From assembly GCA_958413895.1 (NCBI GenBank), contig CATYVQ010000010.1, positions 43,462 to 107,461 on the forward strand: 64,000 nucleotides of DNA. The letters are read 5' to 3'. The position numbers were made by a program, and so were the translations under genes. This DNA is from an uncultured Collinsella sp. (GTDB lineage: Bacteria > Actinomycetota > Coriobacteriia > Coriobacteriales > Coriobacteriaceae). Below are positions 54,842 to 63,641 of this stretch, piece by piece. Every line of letters starts with the position of its first letter. Within the stretch, counting starts at the first letter, position 1. The notes beneath the pieces were generated by a model. It was given only the letters and a program-made list of their open reading frames with translations, made no database searches and was not told the DNA's origin.

Positions 54842-56188
54842 ATGATCGATCGCTATACCCGCCCGGAGATGGGACACATTTTCTCCCTCGAGAACAAGTA
54901 CGCCATTTGGCAGGAGATCGAGGTCTTGGCCTGCGAGGCCCAGGCGGAGCTCGGCAAGATCGGTATTTCCAAAGACGAGGCCCAGTGGATCCGCGACCAT
55001 GCCAACTTTGAGAAGGCGAAGGTCGATGAGATCGAGGAAGTCACGCGCCACGACGTCATTGCCTTCCTGACCAACATGAAGGAATACATCGATGCCGATG
55101 TTCCCGAGGGCGACCCCAAGCCCAGCCGCTGGGTTCACTATGGCATGACCAGCTCCGATCTGGGCGACACGGCCCTGTGCTACCAGCTCACCCAGGCCTG
55201 CGACCTGATCATCGAGGACGTCAAGAAACTCGGCGAGATCTGCAAGCGTCGTGCCTTCGAGGAGCGCAACACGCTCTGCGCCGGCCGTACTCATGGCATC
55301 CACGCCGAGCCGATGACCTTCGGCATGAAGTTTGGCTCTTGGGCCTGGGAGCTCAAGCGCGATCTGGATCGTCTTGAGGATGCCCGCAAGAACGTTGCCT
55401 TTGGTGCCATCTCGGGCGCTGTCGGCACGTACAGCTCCATCGAGCCGTTTGTCGAGGAATATGTCTGCGAGCACCTGGGCCTGGTTCACGACCCGCTGTC
55501 CACGCAGGTTATCAGCCGCGATCATCACGCCTACCTCGCCGGCGTTCTTGCCACCACCGCGGCCACCTGTGAGCGCATCGCTACCGAGGTCCGCAATCTG
55601 CAGAAGACCGATACACTCGAGGCCGAGGAACCGTTCCGTAAGGGTCAAAAGGGCAGCTCCGCCATGCCGCACAAGCGCAACCCCATCACCATGGAGAAGG
55701 TCTGCGGCCTGTCGCGCGTCGTGAAGGCCAACGCGCAGGTTGCCTTCGACAACGTCGCCCTGTGGCACGAGCGTGACATTTCGCACTCCTCTGCCGAGCG
55801 CGTCGCCCAGGCCGATAGCTTCATCGCGCTCGACCACATGTTCCAGTGCCTCATCCGCGTTATCGACGGCCTGCAGCTGTATCCCGCTCGCATGATGGCC
55901 AACCTCAACAAGACGCGCGGCCTCATCTTCTCCTCCAAGGTGCTGCTCGCCCTCGTCGACACGGGCATCACCCGCGAGGACGCGTACGCCATTGTGCAGG
56001 AGAACGCCATGGCAACCTGGCACGAGGTGCAGGATTGCGTCTCCGGCCCCACCTTTAAGGAGCGTCTCGAGGCCGATCCGCGCTGCACCGTCAGCCAGGA
56101 GAAGCTCGACGAGATCTTTGATCCGTGGGACTTCCTCACTCGTATCGACACAGTCTTTGATCGTCTGGAGCAGCTGAGCTTCGAGTAG
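54842..56188 (+). CDS. purB: Adenylosuccinate lyase
   Basis: Two steps of purine synthesis: SAICAR to AICAR and adenylosuccinate to AMP. 448 residues of the fumarase/aspartase superfamily, with TSSDLGDTAL near 101, the catalytic-His segment GRTHGIHAEPMTFG near 143 and the signature GSSAMPHKRNP near 272. The ATG at 54842 has AAGGAG and matches the family start MIDRYTRPEM; the upstream frame is ignored. Monocistronic, just after the tRNA-Gly repeat units. Confidence 0.97.
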   Translation: MIDRYTRPEMGHIFSLENKYAIWQEIEVLACEAQAELGKIGISKDEAQWIRDHANFEKAKVDEIEEVTRHDVIAFLTNMKEYIDADVPEGDPKPSRWVHYGMTSSDLGDTALCYQLTQACDLIIEDVKKLGEICKRRAFEERNTLCAGRTHGIHAEPMTFGMKFGSWAWELKRDLDRLEDARKNVAFGAISGAVGTYSSIEPFVEEYVCEHLGLVHDPLSTQVISRDHHAYLAGVLATTAATCERIATEVRNLQKTDTLEAEEPFRKGQKGSSAMPHKRNPITMEKVCGLSRVVKANAQVAFDNVALWHERDISHSSAERVAQADSFIALDHMFQCLIRVIDGLQLYPARMMANLNKTRGLIFSSKVLLALVDTGITREDAYAIVQENAMATWHEVQDCVSGPTFKERLEADPRCTVSQEKLDEIFDPWDFLTRIDTVFDRLEQLSFE

Positions 56189-56212
56189 GTTCGGGCATAA
56201 CGTTAGCTTTTT

Positions 56213-56252
56213 AGGGCGCTTTGCTGGTAATGTGTGTTGCCGGCAAAGCGCC
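56213..56252 (+). terminator. Hairpin after purB
   Basis: Arms GGCGCTTTGC/GCAAAGCGCC with a weak T tail. Confidence 0.6.
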
Positions 56253-56316
56253 TCGTTGCATTTAGGGAAAGACGGGGATAATAGTCGTCTCGAATAACAT
56301 TCTGAGAGGGGATCGC

Positions 56317-56580
56317 ATGATTTCGTTTGATTACAAGCCTCAGGGCGTGTGTGCTCGCAATATTCACCTTGACCTTTCCGATGACGGCAACAAGGTGATG
56401 GGCGTTGAGTTTACCGGCGGCTGCGACGGCAATCTCAAGGCTATCTCCAAACTGGTCGAGGGCGCTCCTGCCGATCGCGTAATCGAGGTTCTCGCCGGTA
56501 ATACCTGCGGTATGAAAAAGACCTCCTGCGCCGACCAGCTTACACGCGCTATCGAGGCCGCTCGCGCCGAGATCGCCTAA
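56317..56580 (+). CDS. TSCPD-domain protein (TIGR03905-like)
   Basis: 87 residues matching the small TSCPD proteins: VEFTGGCDGNLKAISKLVEG and NTCGMKKTSCADQL with conserved cysteines that could bind metal. Related domains occur at the C-terminus of some ribonucleotide reductases. The cellular role is unknown. ATG with GAGAGGGG. Its stop shares one base with the next start (TAATG), so the two are coupled. Confidence 0.88.
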   Translation: MISFDYKPQGVCARNIHLDLSDDGNKVMGVEFTGGCDGNLKAISKLVEGAPADRVIEVLAGNTCGMKKTSCADQLTRAIEAARAEIA

Positions 56581-57791
56581 TGGGTATCGCCGATCACATC
56601 AAAAACGGAATATCGCGTCGCGACTTTGTACTCGGTGGGGCTGCCGCGGGCGCTGCCACGGTGCTTGCCGGATGCTCGAAAAAAACGGGCACCAGCGATG
56701 ATGCCGCCGGCGAGCCGCAGGTTATCAAGGACGATTCCAAAATCATCTCGATTACGGATGAGTATGAGGCTGTCGACATCGATCTTGAGCCGGCGGCGTC
56801 GTGGACGCTGCCTCTGGGTACGCTGCTGTACTACTGCGACGGCGATTACGCCGCGGCGATGATGGCGCCCGCATCGGCATTGCACGCCAACACACTCGGT
56901 GTGCTCAACCTGGGCGATGGCTCGCTTACCACATTAATCGAGGATCCTATCGAGGGCACGGGATACGCATTCTACGATGTCCGTGCCGGCGACGGCGTAT
57001 TCGCGTGGGTTGAGATGAACTTTGCCAATTCATCGTGGAAGCTCTACGCTCAAAATCTGTCGGGCGCTTCGCTCTCTGGCGACGTGGTTGAGCTCGATCG
57101 AGGTGGCAAGGACTACGATCCGCCGCTGTTTACGGCGTTCGGGTCATCAATCATCTGGTATAAAATGCCTTCGGCAGGCGGCAATAAAACGAGTAGTGAT
57201 TCGTTTTGCTTTCGTCGCTCGCTTGATGAATCCAAGGCCGAGACAATTTGGAAATCGACGGGCCGCTTTGCATCGGCCCCGCGCGCGAGCGACGGCATTT
57301 TGACCATCTCGCCGCGTGTCCGCAACGACGAGGGCGTCTACTACGGCATAACGGCAATCGATCTGACCGACGGCAACAACACCAAGCGTGCCCAGCTGGT
57401 CCTCCCTTCGTCAGTTTCGCCTTTCGAGGCCGTATATATGGGCGATACCTTCGTGTTTTCTATCGAGGCGGCCTATAGTGGCGTGGGCAGCCTGGGCAAT
57501 ATGGGCACGTATATCGGTAATGAGGGAGGGCCGTACCTCTTCCTGTCACGCGAGCCGCTCGCATGTGCGGCTGGCAAGAAGAATAAATACCTTGTTAAGG
57601 TACAGGCGTCGCATTTCCTGATCGACACCTCTGCCAAGACCTATGGCTCGCTGCTGTCGCCCGACCGCGCTTTGGAGTATGGCGATTATCCAGCTACGGC
57701 GGGAAAATCGGACTCATTCCTTACGTACGCCACGGTGCGCAACAGCCAGGGTATACCAGAGACGGTCACTGCACGCCTATTCTCTCTTTAA
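56580..57791 (+). CDS. Tat-exported lipoprotein, probable beta-propeller
   Basis: 403 residues. The N-terminus ISRRDFVLGGAAAGAATVLAGC combines a twin-arginine signal with a lipobox; the lipidated cysteine would be Cys32. The mature part has repeating strand pairs such as GVLNLGDGSLTTLIED and DGVFAWVEMNFANSSWKLYAQN, the look of a WD40/YVTN-type propeller, but no family is certain. Tat export suggests folding or cofactor binding before secretion. Coupled to the TSCPD gene by TAATG. Confidence 0.82.
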   Translation: MGIADHIKNGISRRDFVLGGAAAGAATVLAGCSKKTGTSDDAAGEPQVIKDDSKIISITDEYEAVDIDLEPAASWTLPLGTLLYYCDGDYAAAMMAPASALHANTLGVLNLGDGSLTTLIEDPIEGTGYAFYDVRAGDGVFAWVEMNFANSSWKLYAQNLSGASLSGDVVELDRGGKDYDPPLFTAFGSSIIWYKMPSAGGNKTSSDSFCFRRSLDESKAETIWKSTGRFASAPRASDGILTISPRVRNDEGVYYGITAIDLTDGNNTKRAQLVLPSSVSPFEAVYMGDTFVFSIEAAYSGVGSLGNMGTYIGNEGGPYLFLSREPLACAAGKKNKYLVKVQASHFLIDTSAKTYGSLLSPDRALEYGDYPATAGKSDSFLTYATVRNSQGIPETVTARLFSL

Positions 57792-57944
57792 GCTTAGAGG
57801 GGTTAAAAAGGCGCCAACAGGGGAATAAACGCGTTGTAATTGTGAGTACCGCCTGCCGAGCTGCCGCGTCATAGCGGCATCCGGCGGGCTCAGGTGCGTT
57901 AAAATGGGCTTGTTCTTAGCTAATTGAGACAGGGGGGCCGTGTT

Positions 57945-58667
57945 ATGGCTTCAGATGCAAAAAAGATTCTGCTGGTCGAGGATGAGAAGGCAATCCGTGA
58001 CGCCGTCGCTGCCTATCTCGAGCGCGAAGGCTACTGGGTTGTGGGCGTCGGCGACGGCCAGTCCGCGATCGAGGAGTTCGAGAAGCATCAGTTCGACCTG
58101 GTCGTGCTCGACCTTATGCTCCCCAAGATCCCCGGCGAGCGCGTTTGCCGCACCATTCGCGATACCTCGGATGTCCCCATCATCATGCTGACGGCTAAGG
58201 GCGAGATCGAGGACCGTATTATCGGTCTTGAGCTCGGCGCCGACGACTATCTGATTAAGCCGTTCTCGCCGCGCGAGCTCGTCGCCCGCGTTCGCGCTCT
58301 GTTCCGCCGTGCCCATCAGGCCGACGAGCCCGCCGTCGAGGTACTCGACTTCGGCGATCTGGTCATCGATATCTCGGGCCACAAGATCTTGGTCGAGGGC
58401 AAGGAAGTCGATCTGACGGCTTCCGAGTTCAAGCTGCTCACCACGCTTGCCCGCCATCCCGGCCGTGTGTATAACCGTATGGAGCTGGTCGAGAAAGTGC
58501 TCGGGTATGACTTTGAGGGCTATGAGCGCACCATCGATAGCCACGTGAAGAATCTTCGCGCCAAGCTGGGCGATGATCCCAAGAAGCCCAAGTGGCTCTA
58601 CACCGTCCATGGTGTCGGCTATCGCTTCGAGGCTCCGGCCAAGACCGATAAGTCGGACGAGAAATAG
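57945..58667 (+). CDS. OmpR-family response regulator
   Basis: 240 residues. Receiver domain with acidic pocket VEDE (12-14), phospho-acceptor Asp56 in VVLDLMLP, switch Thr in MLTAKGE and Lys in LIKPFSP; winged-helix DNA-binding domain from about 140 ending with YTVHGVGYRFE. ATG at 57945 with AGGGGGG; seven upstream in-frame codons are rejected. Twelve bases before its cognate kinase. The regulon is unknown. Confidence 0.95.
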   Translation: MASDAKKILLVEDEKAIRDAVAAYLEREGYWVVGVGDGQSAIEEFEKHQFDLVVLDLMLPKIPGERVCRTIRDTSDVPIIMLTAKGEIEDRIIGLELGADDYLIKPFSPRELVARVRALFRRAHQADEPAVEVLDFGDLVIDISGHKILVEGKEVDLTASEFKLLTTLARHPGRVYNRMELVEKVLGYDFEGYERTIDSHVKNLRAKLGDDPKKPKWLYTVHGVGYRFEAPAKTDKSDEK

Positions 58668-58678
58668 GGAAATCACAT

Positions 58679-60244
58679 ATGACACCTGCGCGCTTTGAAA
58701 TCGGACAAAAGCACAAGCAGGAGAGCGAGGCGGGTTCCAAGGCTAGTTGGAACACGCCTCGTTCCGATTCACGGCCAACGATGAGCTATCCCTCGCGCAT
58801 GGCACTTGCTTTTGCTCTGACATCGCTCATGACAGTATTGGTGCTGGTGGGCGTTGTCTCTGTTGTGTGGGGCACGGTCTTTTCGGATTACACACGCTCC
58901 AATATCGTCGAAATCGCAAATTCCGCTGCCGAGAAGTTGGCGACTTCATATGAGGAAAACGGCTCTTGGACCGCGGGAGAACTGCGCACGGTCGCAACGT
59001 CGAGTTTGGTTTCCGACGATCTGGGCATGCAGGTCGTCAATAAAAAGGGCGTGATCGTTTATGACGATTCCTGGCCCTCGGCAAGCGCCACCGCCGATGT
59101 ACGCGAAAACCAGGCTACGACCGACGACACGCACGACAAGAGGGCATCGCATAGCCCAGTCTCGTCTGCTCCAACCGACTCCGATAGTGTTGCTAACGTC
59201 GAGATTGTAACGTCTTCCGGCGAGCATGTCGGACAGGTAAAGCTGTGGGCCATCGGCTCCGACGCTCTGCTCACCAAGGCGGACTCTGCGTTTAGGGAGA
59301 AGACCTTTAACGCCATGGCCCTCGCCGCGGTTGTTGCAATCTGCATTTCGGTCGTTATCGGATCGCTCGTGTCGCGCATGCTCACCAAGCCGATTCATCG
59401 CATCACCAGTACCGCAAAGCAAATCCGTGACGGCGACCTGTCGGCTCGCACGGGACTGCGCGGTGATGACGAGATCGATCAGCTGGGTGAGACCTTCGAT
59501 GAGATGGCCACTTCGCTCGAGAAGGATATGAAACACGAGAAGCGCCTGACCTCAGACGTTGCACACGAGCTTCGCACGCCGCTTATGGCCATGCTCGCAA
59601 CGGTCGAGGCCATGCAGGATGGCGTGTATCCCACCGACGATGAGCATTTGGAGACTGTTGCTTCCGAGACGCGTCGCCTGGCTCGTCTGGTGCAGCAGAT
59701 GCTCGACCTGTCGCGCATGGAAAACAGCACGGCTCCGCTCAACCTTGAGCCGGTGGACATGGTTCCTTTCGTGCGTTCCATCGTCAATGCCCAGGAGCGC
59801 CTGTTTGTCGACCGCGATCTACGCCTGCGTTTTGCGGACGAGACCCAGGGTCACGACGATGTCGTCGAGGCCGATCCCGACATGATCACGCAATGTGTTA
59901 TCAACCTCATGAGCAACGCCATGCGCTACACCCCCGAGGGCGGTTGGGTCGTGGTGTCGGTGCTCAGTGACCGCAAGCACGTCAGCATTGCCGTTTCTGA
60001 TACCGGCATCGGTATTGCCAAGGACGATCTGTCGCGCATCTTCGGGCGGTTTTGGCGCGCCGATGCCAGCCGCGCCCGCGAAGCTGGCGGCCTGGGCGTT
60101 GGCCTCGCCGTGACCAAGCAGATCGTCGAGCGTCACCATGGCTACATATCCGTGGAGTCGGAGCTTGGAAAGGGTACGACTTTTACAATTCATCTGCCCC
60201 GCGAGCACACGGCGGACGCGGCATCTACTACAATGGAGCACTAG
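58679..60244 (+). CDS. Sensor histidine kinase
   Basis: 521 residues. Two membrane helices at about 40-62 and 205-228 bracket an extracytoplasmic sensor of about 140 residues; then HAMP (residues about 225-280), the phosphorylated histidine near 295 in DVAHELRTPLMAML, and the ATPase domain with N-box CVINLMSNAMRYTPEGG, DTGIGIAKDDLSRIF and GGLGVGLAVTKQI. The signal sensed is unknown. Forms an operon with the preceding response regulator. Confidence 0.95.
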   Translation: MTPARFEIGQKHKQESEAGSKASWNTPRSDSRPTMSYPSRMALAFALTSLMTVLVLVGVVSVVWGTVFSDYTRSNIVEIANSAAEKLATSYEENGSWTAGELRTVATSSLVSDDLGMQVVNKKGVIVYDDSWPSASATADVRENQATTDDTHDKRASHSPVSSAPTDSDSVANVEIVTSSGEHVGQVKLWAIGSDALLTKADSAFREKTFNAMALAAVVAICISVVIGSLVSRMLTKPIHRITSTAKQIRDGDLSARTGLRGDDEIDQLGETFDEMATSLEKDMKHEKRLTSDVAHELRTPLMAMLATVEAMQDGVYPTDDEHLETVASETRRLARLVQQMLDLSRMENSTAPLNLEPVDMVPFVRSIVNAQERLFVDRDLRLRFADETQGHDDVVEADPDMITQCVINLMSNAMRYTPEGGWVVVSVLSDRKHVSIAVSDTGIGIAKDDLSRIFGRFWRADASRAREAGGLGVGLAVTKQIVERHHGYISVESELGKGTTFTIHLPREHTADAASTTMEH

Positions 60245-60302
60245 CTTTTCGCTATTCGGTGAAGGAGGGGCTGCGTCCCTGCCGCTCCGAGTTTGCGAAA
60301 AC

Positions 60303-60328
60303 ATGCGGGAAAGAACCCGCATTTCTGT
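60303..60328 (+). terminator. Weak terminator after the histidine kinase
   Basis: Stem ATGCGGG/CCCGCAT followed by TTCTGT, 25 bases before purC. Confidence 0.55.
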
Positions 60329-60353
60329 CGTATTTAGGTAAGGAGTGACTCAC

Positions 60354-61241
60354 GTGACAACGATGGAGCGTCGTCCGGATTCCCGTGGCAAGGTTCGTGA
60401 TATTTACGATGCCGGTGAAAACCTGCTGATGGTCGCCACCGACCGCATTTCTGCGTTCGACTTCATTCTTCCCGACGAGATTCCGTTTAAGGGAGAGGTG
60501 CTCAATCGCATCTCGGCATTCTGGTTCGATAAGTTTGCCGACATCGTCCCCAACCATCTCGTTTCCATCGACCCGGCGGATTTCCCCGAGGAGTTTGCTG
60601 AGTATCGTGACTACCTCGCTGGCCGCGCCATGCTGGTTAAGAAGGCCCAGACGATTCCTATCGAGTGCATCGTCCGCGGCTATCTGACCGGTTCGGGCAA
60701 GAAGACCTACGACGAGAACGGCACCGTCTGCGGCATCCAGCTGCCTGAGGGCCTGACCGAGGCTTCCAAGCTTCCTGAGCCGCTGTTCACGCCGTCCACG
60801 AAGGCCGAGATCGGTGACCACGACGAGAACATCTCGTTCGAGCGTTGCTGCGAGATCGTGGGCGAGGACATCGCCACGCAGATTCGTGACCTTTCCCTCA
60901 AGATCTACAAGGCCGCTGCCGAGTACGCCGCGACCCGTGGCATCATCATTGCCGACACCAAGTTCGAGTTTGGTGTTATTGATGGCAAGGTCACGCTGAT
61001 CGACGAGTGCCTCACGCCCGACTCCAGCCGTTTCTGGCCTGCTGCCAGCTACGAGGAGGGCAAGATCCAGCCTAGCTACGACAAGCAATTCGTCCGCAAT
61101 TGGCTCAAAGCCAACTGGGATATGACGGGGGAGACCCCGCACCTGCCCGCCAAGGTCATCGATGGCACGTCCGAGCGCTATCGCGAGGCCTTCCAGATCA
61201 TCACGGGCTCCCAGTTCACAAGCATGAAGGAGAACGCATAA
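60354..61241 (+). CDS. purC: Phosphoribosylaminoimidazole-succinocarboxamide synthase
   Basis: SAICAR synthetase of purine synthesis. 295 residues: RRPDSRGKVRDIYDAGENLLMV at the start, TDRISAFD, the ATP-binding ECIVRGYLTGSG near 104 and ADTKFEFG near 204. The GTG at 60354 lies eight bases after AAGGAG; the GTG three codons upstream is too close to it. The longer, yeast-like SAICAR synthase form rather than the short Bacillus type. The next gene starts immediately after its stop. Confidence 0.95.
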   Translation: MTTMERRPDSRGKVRDIYDAGENLLMVATDRISAFDFILPDEIPFKGEVLNRISAFWFDKFADIVPNHLVSIDPADFPEEFAEYRDYLAGRAMLVKKAQTIPIECIVRGYLTGSGKKTYDENGTVCGIQLPEGLTEASKLPEPLFTPSTKAEIGDHDENISFERCCEIVGEDIATQIRDLSLKIYKAAAEYAATRGIIIADTKFEFGVIDGKVTLIDECLTPDSSRFWPAASYEEGKIQPSYDKQFVRNWLKANWDMTGETPHLPAKVIDGTSERYREAFQIITGSQFTSMKENA

Positions 61242-61817
61242 GTGAGTACCCGTAGCGCCACGAACAAGCGCACGCAATCCCACGAAGTTACCGGGGTTGC
61301 GCGCAAGTCTGCCGCATCTGCTAAGCCCGCCCGCCAAGCAGCGGGCTCCGTTCGCGTCGTGCCGGCTTCGTCTAAAGCTCGCCGCAAAGAGCTCGAGAAG
61401 GGTGAAAACCTGGAAGGTCTTTCCAAGGAGGAGAAGCGCGCCCGCAAGGCTAAACAGCGCGCCCGCGAGGATCGCATCTACACGGTGTCGAATATCCTCC
61501 TCAAGCAGGACGAGGACTACACCAAGCGCCGTCGCATCTGGTGGATTGTGCTCGCCATTGGCATGGTGCTCGTCGTGGCAATTTGGGCCTCGCTGTACTT
61601 CGCTCCCGGCGGCACGGTGTCCAGTCCCGTCCAGATGGTCGGTATCGTTTTGTCCTATGTCATCATCCTAGGTGACTTTATCTACGACTTCGCTCGTATT
61701 CGTCCCTTGCGCAACATGTACCGCGCGCAGGCCGAGGGCATGTCCGAGAACAAGCTCAACGCTCTTATCGAGCGCGCAGCTGCCGAGGAGGACAAGAAGG
61801 ACTCCAAGAAGAAGTAG
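61242..61817 (+). CDS. Basic two-helix membrane protein
   Basis: 191 residues. The first 95 are highly basic and Ala/Lys/Arg-rich, probably cytoplasmic; two membrane helices follow at about 99-120 (IWWIVLAIGMVLVVAIWASLYF) and 132-150, then a charged helix ending KKDSKKK. No named family. GTG start directly abutting the purC stop, so it is coupled to purC. Confidence 0.78.
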   Translation: MSTRSATNKRTQSHEVTGVARKSAASAKPARQAAGSVRVVPASSKARRKELEKGENLEGLSKEEKRARKAKQRAREDRIYTVSNILLKQDEDYTKRRRIWWIVLAIGMVLVVAIWASLYFAPGGTVSSPVQMVGIVLSYVIILGDFIYDFARIRPLRNMYRAQAEGMSENKLNALIERAAAEEDKKDSKKK

Positions 61818-61847
61818 CGTTTGCATACATACTTATCGCTAAGATAT

Positions 61848-61879
61848 AAGGCGCGTCGTTTTTGCGGCGCGCCTTTTTA
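61848..61879 (+). terminator. Terminator of the purC operon
   Basis: Stem AAGGCGCG.CG/CG.CGCGCCTT followed by TTT. Confidence 0.88.
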
Positions 61880-61906
61880 CTGTTCTATAGATAGATGGAG
61901 TGGCAC

Positions 61907-63187
61907 ATGATTCGAGCTGCCCTGACGGTCGAAGAGGCCCTGGAGGGTATGAAGTCCCTGGAGCCCAAGATTAAAAACTATGCGCGCCTGGTTGTCCGCA
62001 AGGGCGTAAACGTTAAGCCCGGCCAGGAAGTCGTCGTTCAGTCTCCGGTTGAGTGCGCGCCGTTTGCGCGCGTGGTGGTCGCGGAGGCCTATGCTGCCGG
62101 CGCCGGCCACGTGACGGTCATCTGGGCCGATGATGCCGTGACGAGGCTCACGTACGAGCATGTCGAGAAAAGCTATTTTGAGCAGACGCCCGAGTGGAAG
62201 CGCCTGCAGCTGGATTCCCTGGCCCAGGACGGTGCCTGCTTTATCTTTATCGAGGGTGCGGACCCTGCCGCCCTTAAGGGCATCGATCCCGCTAAGCCCG
62301 CTGCAGCTTCTAAGGCAAGGAACACGCAGTGCAAAGTTTTCCGCCGTGGACTGGATTACAACATCAATCCGTGGTGCATCGCCGGCGCTCCGGTCGTGGC
62401 TTGGGCGCGCGAGGTGTTCCCGGGAGACGCCGATGAGGTTGCAATCTATAAGCTGTGGAATGCGATTCTGCACACCGCTCGCGCCGATGGCCAGGACCCA
62501 GAGAGCGACTGGGAGCTCCATGACGCCGCATTCGAAAAGAACCTGCGTTTCCTGAACGACAATCGTTTCGACTACCTGCATTACACCGCGGCAAATGGAA
62601 CCGATCTGACGATTGGCATGACGAAGGGTCACGAGTGGGCCGGCGGCAAGGGCAAGACGCCCGATGGGCACCCCTTCTTCCCCAACATTCCCACCGAGGA
62701 AGTCTTCACTTCGCCCGATCGCATGCGCGCCGACGGTATCGTGTACTCGGCCATGCCGCTCATCCACCACGGCAATAAAGTCGACGATTTTTGGATTAAG
62801 TTCGAGGGCGGCCGCGTGGTGGACTACGACGCCCGCGTGGGCAAGGCAACGCTCGCAAGTATCATCGATACTGACGAGGGCGCTGCTCACCTGGGAGAGG
62901 TCGCGCTCATTTCCAAGAACACGCCGATCCGCGAAAGTGGTGTTCTGTTCTACGACACGCTCTATGACGAGAACGCTAGCTGTCATCTTGCGCTAGGTGT
63001 CGGTTTCCCCGAATGCATCGAGGGTGGGTATGACATGTCCAAGGAGGAGCTCCTGGAGCATGGCGTTAACGTCTCGAGCACGCACGTCGATTTTATGATC
63101 GGCACGGACGACATCGATATTACGGGCATTACGCCTGATGGACGTGAAGTTGTGATTTTCCAGAACGGCCAATGGAGTTGGGAATAG
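61907..63187 (+). CDS. M29-family metalloaminopeptidase
   Basis: 426 residues of the thermophilic-aminopeptidase (AmpS/AmpT) family: LVVRKGVNVKPGQEVVVQSP near 30, NIPTEEVFTSPDRMRADGIV near 262 carrying the first metal ligands, and C-terminal metal-binding segments around SCHLALGVGFPECIEGG and STHVDFMIG. Removes N-terminal residues from peptides in the cytoplasm. The ATG at 61907 has GGAG at six bases; the ATG four codons upstream lies inside that site. Confidence 0.93.
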   Translation: MIRAALTVEEALEGMKSLEPKIKNYARLVVRKGVNVKPGQEVVVQSPVECAPFARVVVAEAYAAGAGHVTVIWADDAVTRLTYEHVEKSYFEQTPEWKRLQLDSLAQDGACFIFIEGADPAALKGIDPAKPAAASKARNTQCKVFRRGLDYNINPWCIAGAPVVAWAREVFPGDADEVAIYKLWNAILHTARADGQDPESDWELHDAAFEKNLRFLNDNRFDYLHYTAANGTDLTIGMTKGHEWAGGKGKTPDGHPFFPNIPTEEVFTSPDRMRADGIVYSAMPLIHHGNKVDDFWIKFEGGRVVDYDARVGKATLASIIDTDEGAAHLGEVALISKNTPIRESGVLFYDTLYDENASCHLALGVGFPECIEGGYDMSKEELLEHGVNVSSTHVDFMIGTDDIDITGITPDGREVVIFQNGQWSWE

Positions 63188-63206
63188 TCCCAGACCGTGG
63201 TACAAT
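63178..63206 (+). promoter_or_regulatory. Promoter of tRNA-Lys
   Basis: TTGGGA (63178-63183) and TACAAT (63201-63206) with 17-bp spacing; the -35 lies within the end of the aminopeptidase gene. Confidence 0.6.
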
Positions 63207-63215
63207 GCCACCCGC

Positions 63216-63291
63216 GGGCCGTTAGCTCAGCTGGCAGAGCAGGGGACTTTTAATCCCAAGGTCCAGGGTTCGAACCCCTGACGGCCCACCA
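63216..63291 (+). tRNA. tRNA-Lys (anticodon TTT)
   Basis: 76-nt cloverleaf: acceptor GGGCCGT/ACGGCCC, D-arm AGCTCAGCTGGCAGAGC, anticodon loop CTTTTAA, T-arm CAGGGTTCGAACCCCTG, encoded CCA. The outermost anticodon-stem pair is a G-A mismatch. Confidence 0.94.
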
Positions 63292-63466
63292 TAGAAAAGA
63301 AAGCGATCGACTTCGGTTGGTCGCTTTTTTGTTGCCGGTGCACGGGTTCGAACCCGTCGGGGCGCGGAGCTGAGTAAACGCGTGAGCGTTTGCCAGCGCA
63401 GCGCGCAAGGCGCGAAGCGCCGCAGCGGCCGCCTGCGGAGCAGGCTGAACCCCTGACGGCCCACCA
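63292..63466. repeat. tRNA-Lys-associated 175-bp unit, copy A
   Basis: Terminator hairpin (AAGCGA/TCGCTT then T run, 63301-63332), a self-complementary T-arm motif ACGGGTTCGAACCCGT, then hairpins AAACGC-GTGA-GCGTTT, GGC-GCGAAGC-GCC and CCTGC-GGA-GCAGG, ending in an exact copy of the tRNA-Lys 3' end CCCCTGACGGCCCACCA. Confidence 0.9.
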
Positions 63467-63641
63467 TAGAAAAGAAAGCGATCGACTTCGGTTGGTCGCT
63501 TTTTTGTTGCCGGTGCACGGGTTCGAACCCGTCGGGGCGCGGAGCTGAGTAAACGCGTGAGCGTTTGCCAGCGCAGCGCGCAAGGCGCGAAGCGCCGCAG
63601 CGGCCGCCTGCGGAGCAGGCTGAACCCCTGACGGCCCACCC
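63467..63641. repeat. tRNA-Lys-associated 175-bp unit, copy B
   Basis: Tandem copy of 63292-63466, identical by eye except that the final base of the CCA is C. Open frames crossing both copies repeat the same peptide and are not genes. Confidence 0.9.

Noticed and set aside
54368..56023. 551-codon minus-strand frame across the tRNA-Gly units and purB
   Set aside because: Mostly antisense of purB; the part over the repeats translates the repeated tRNA-end sequence into repeated peptides, as expected for non-coding repeats.
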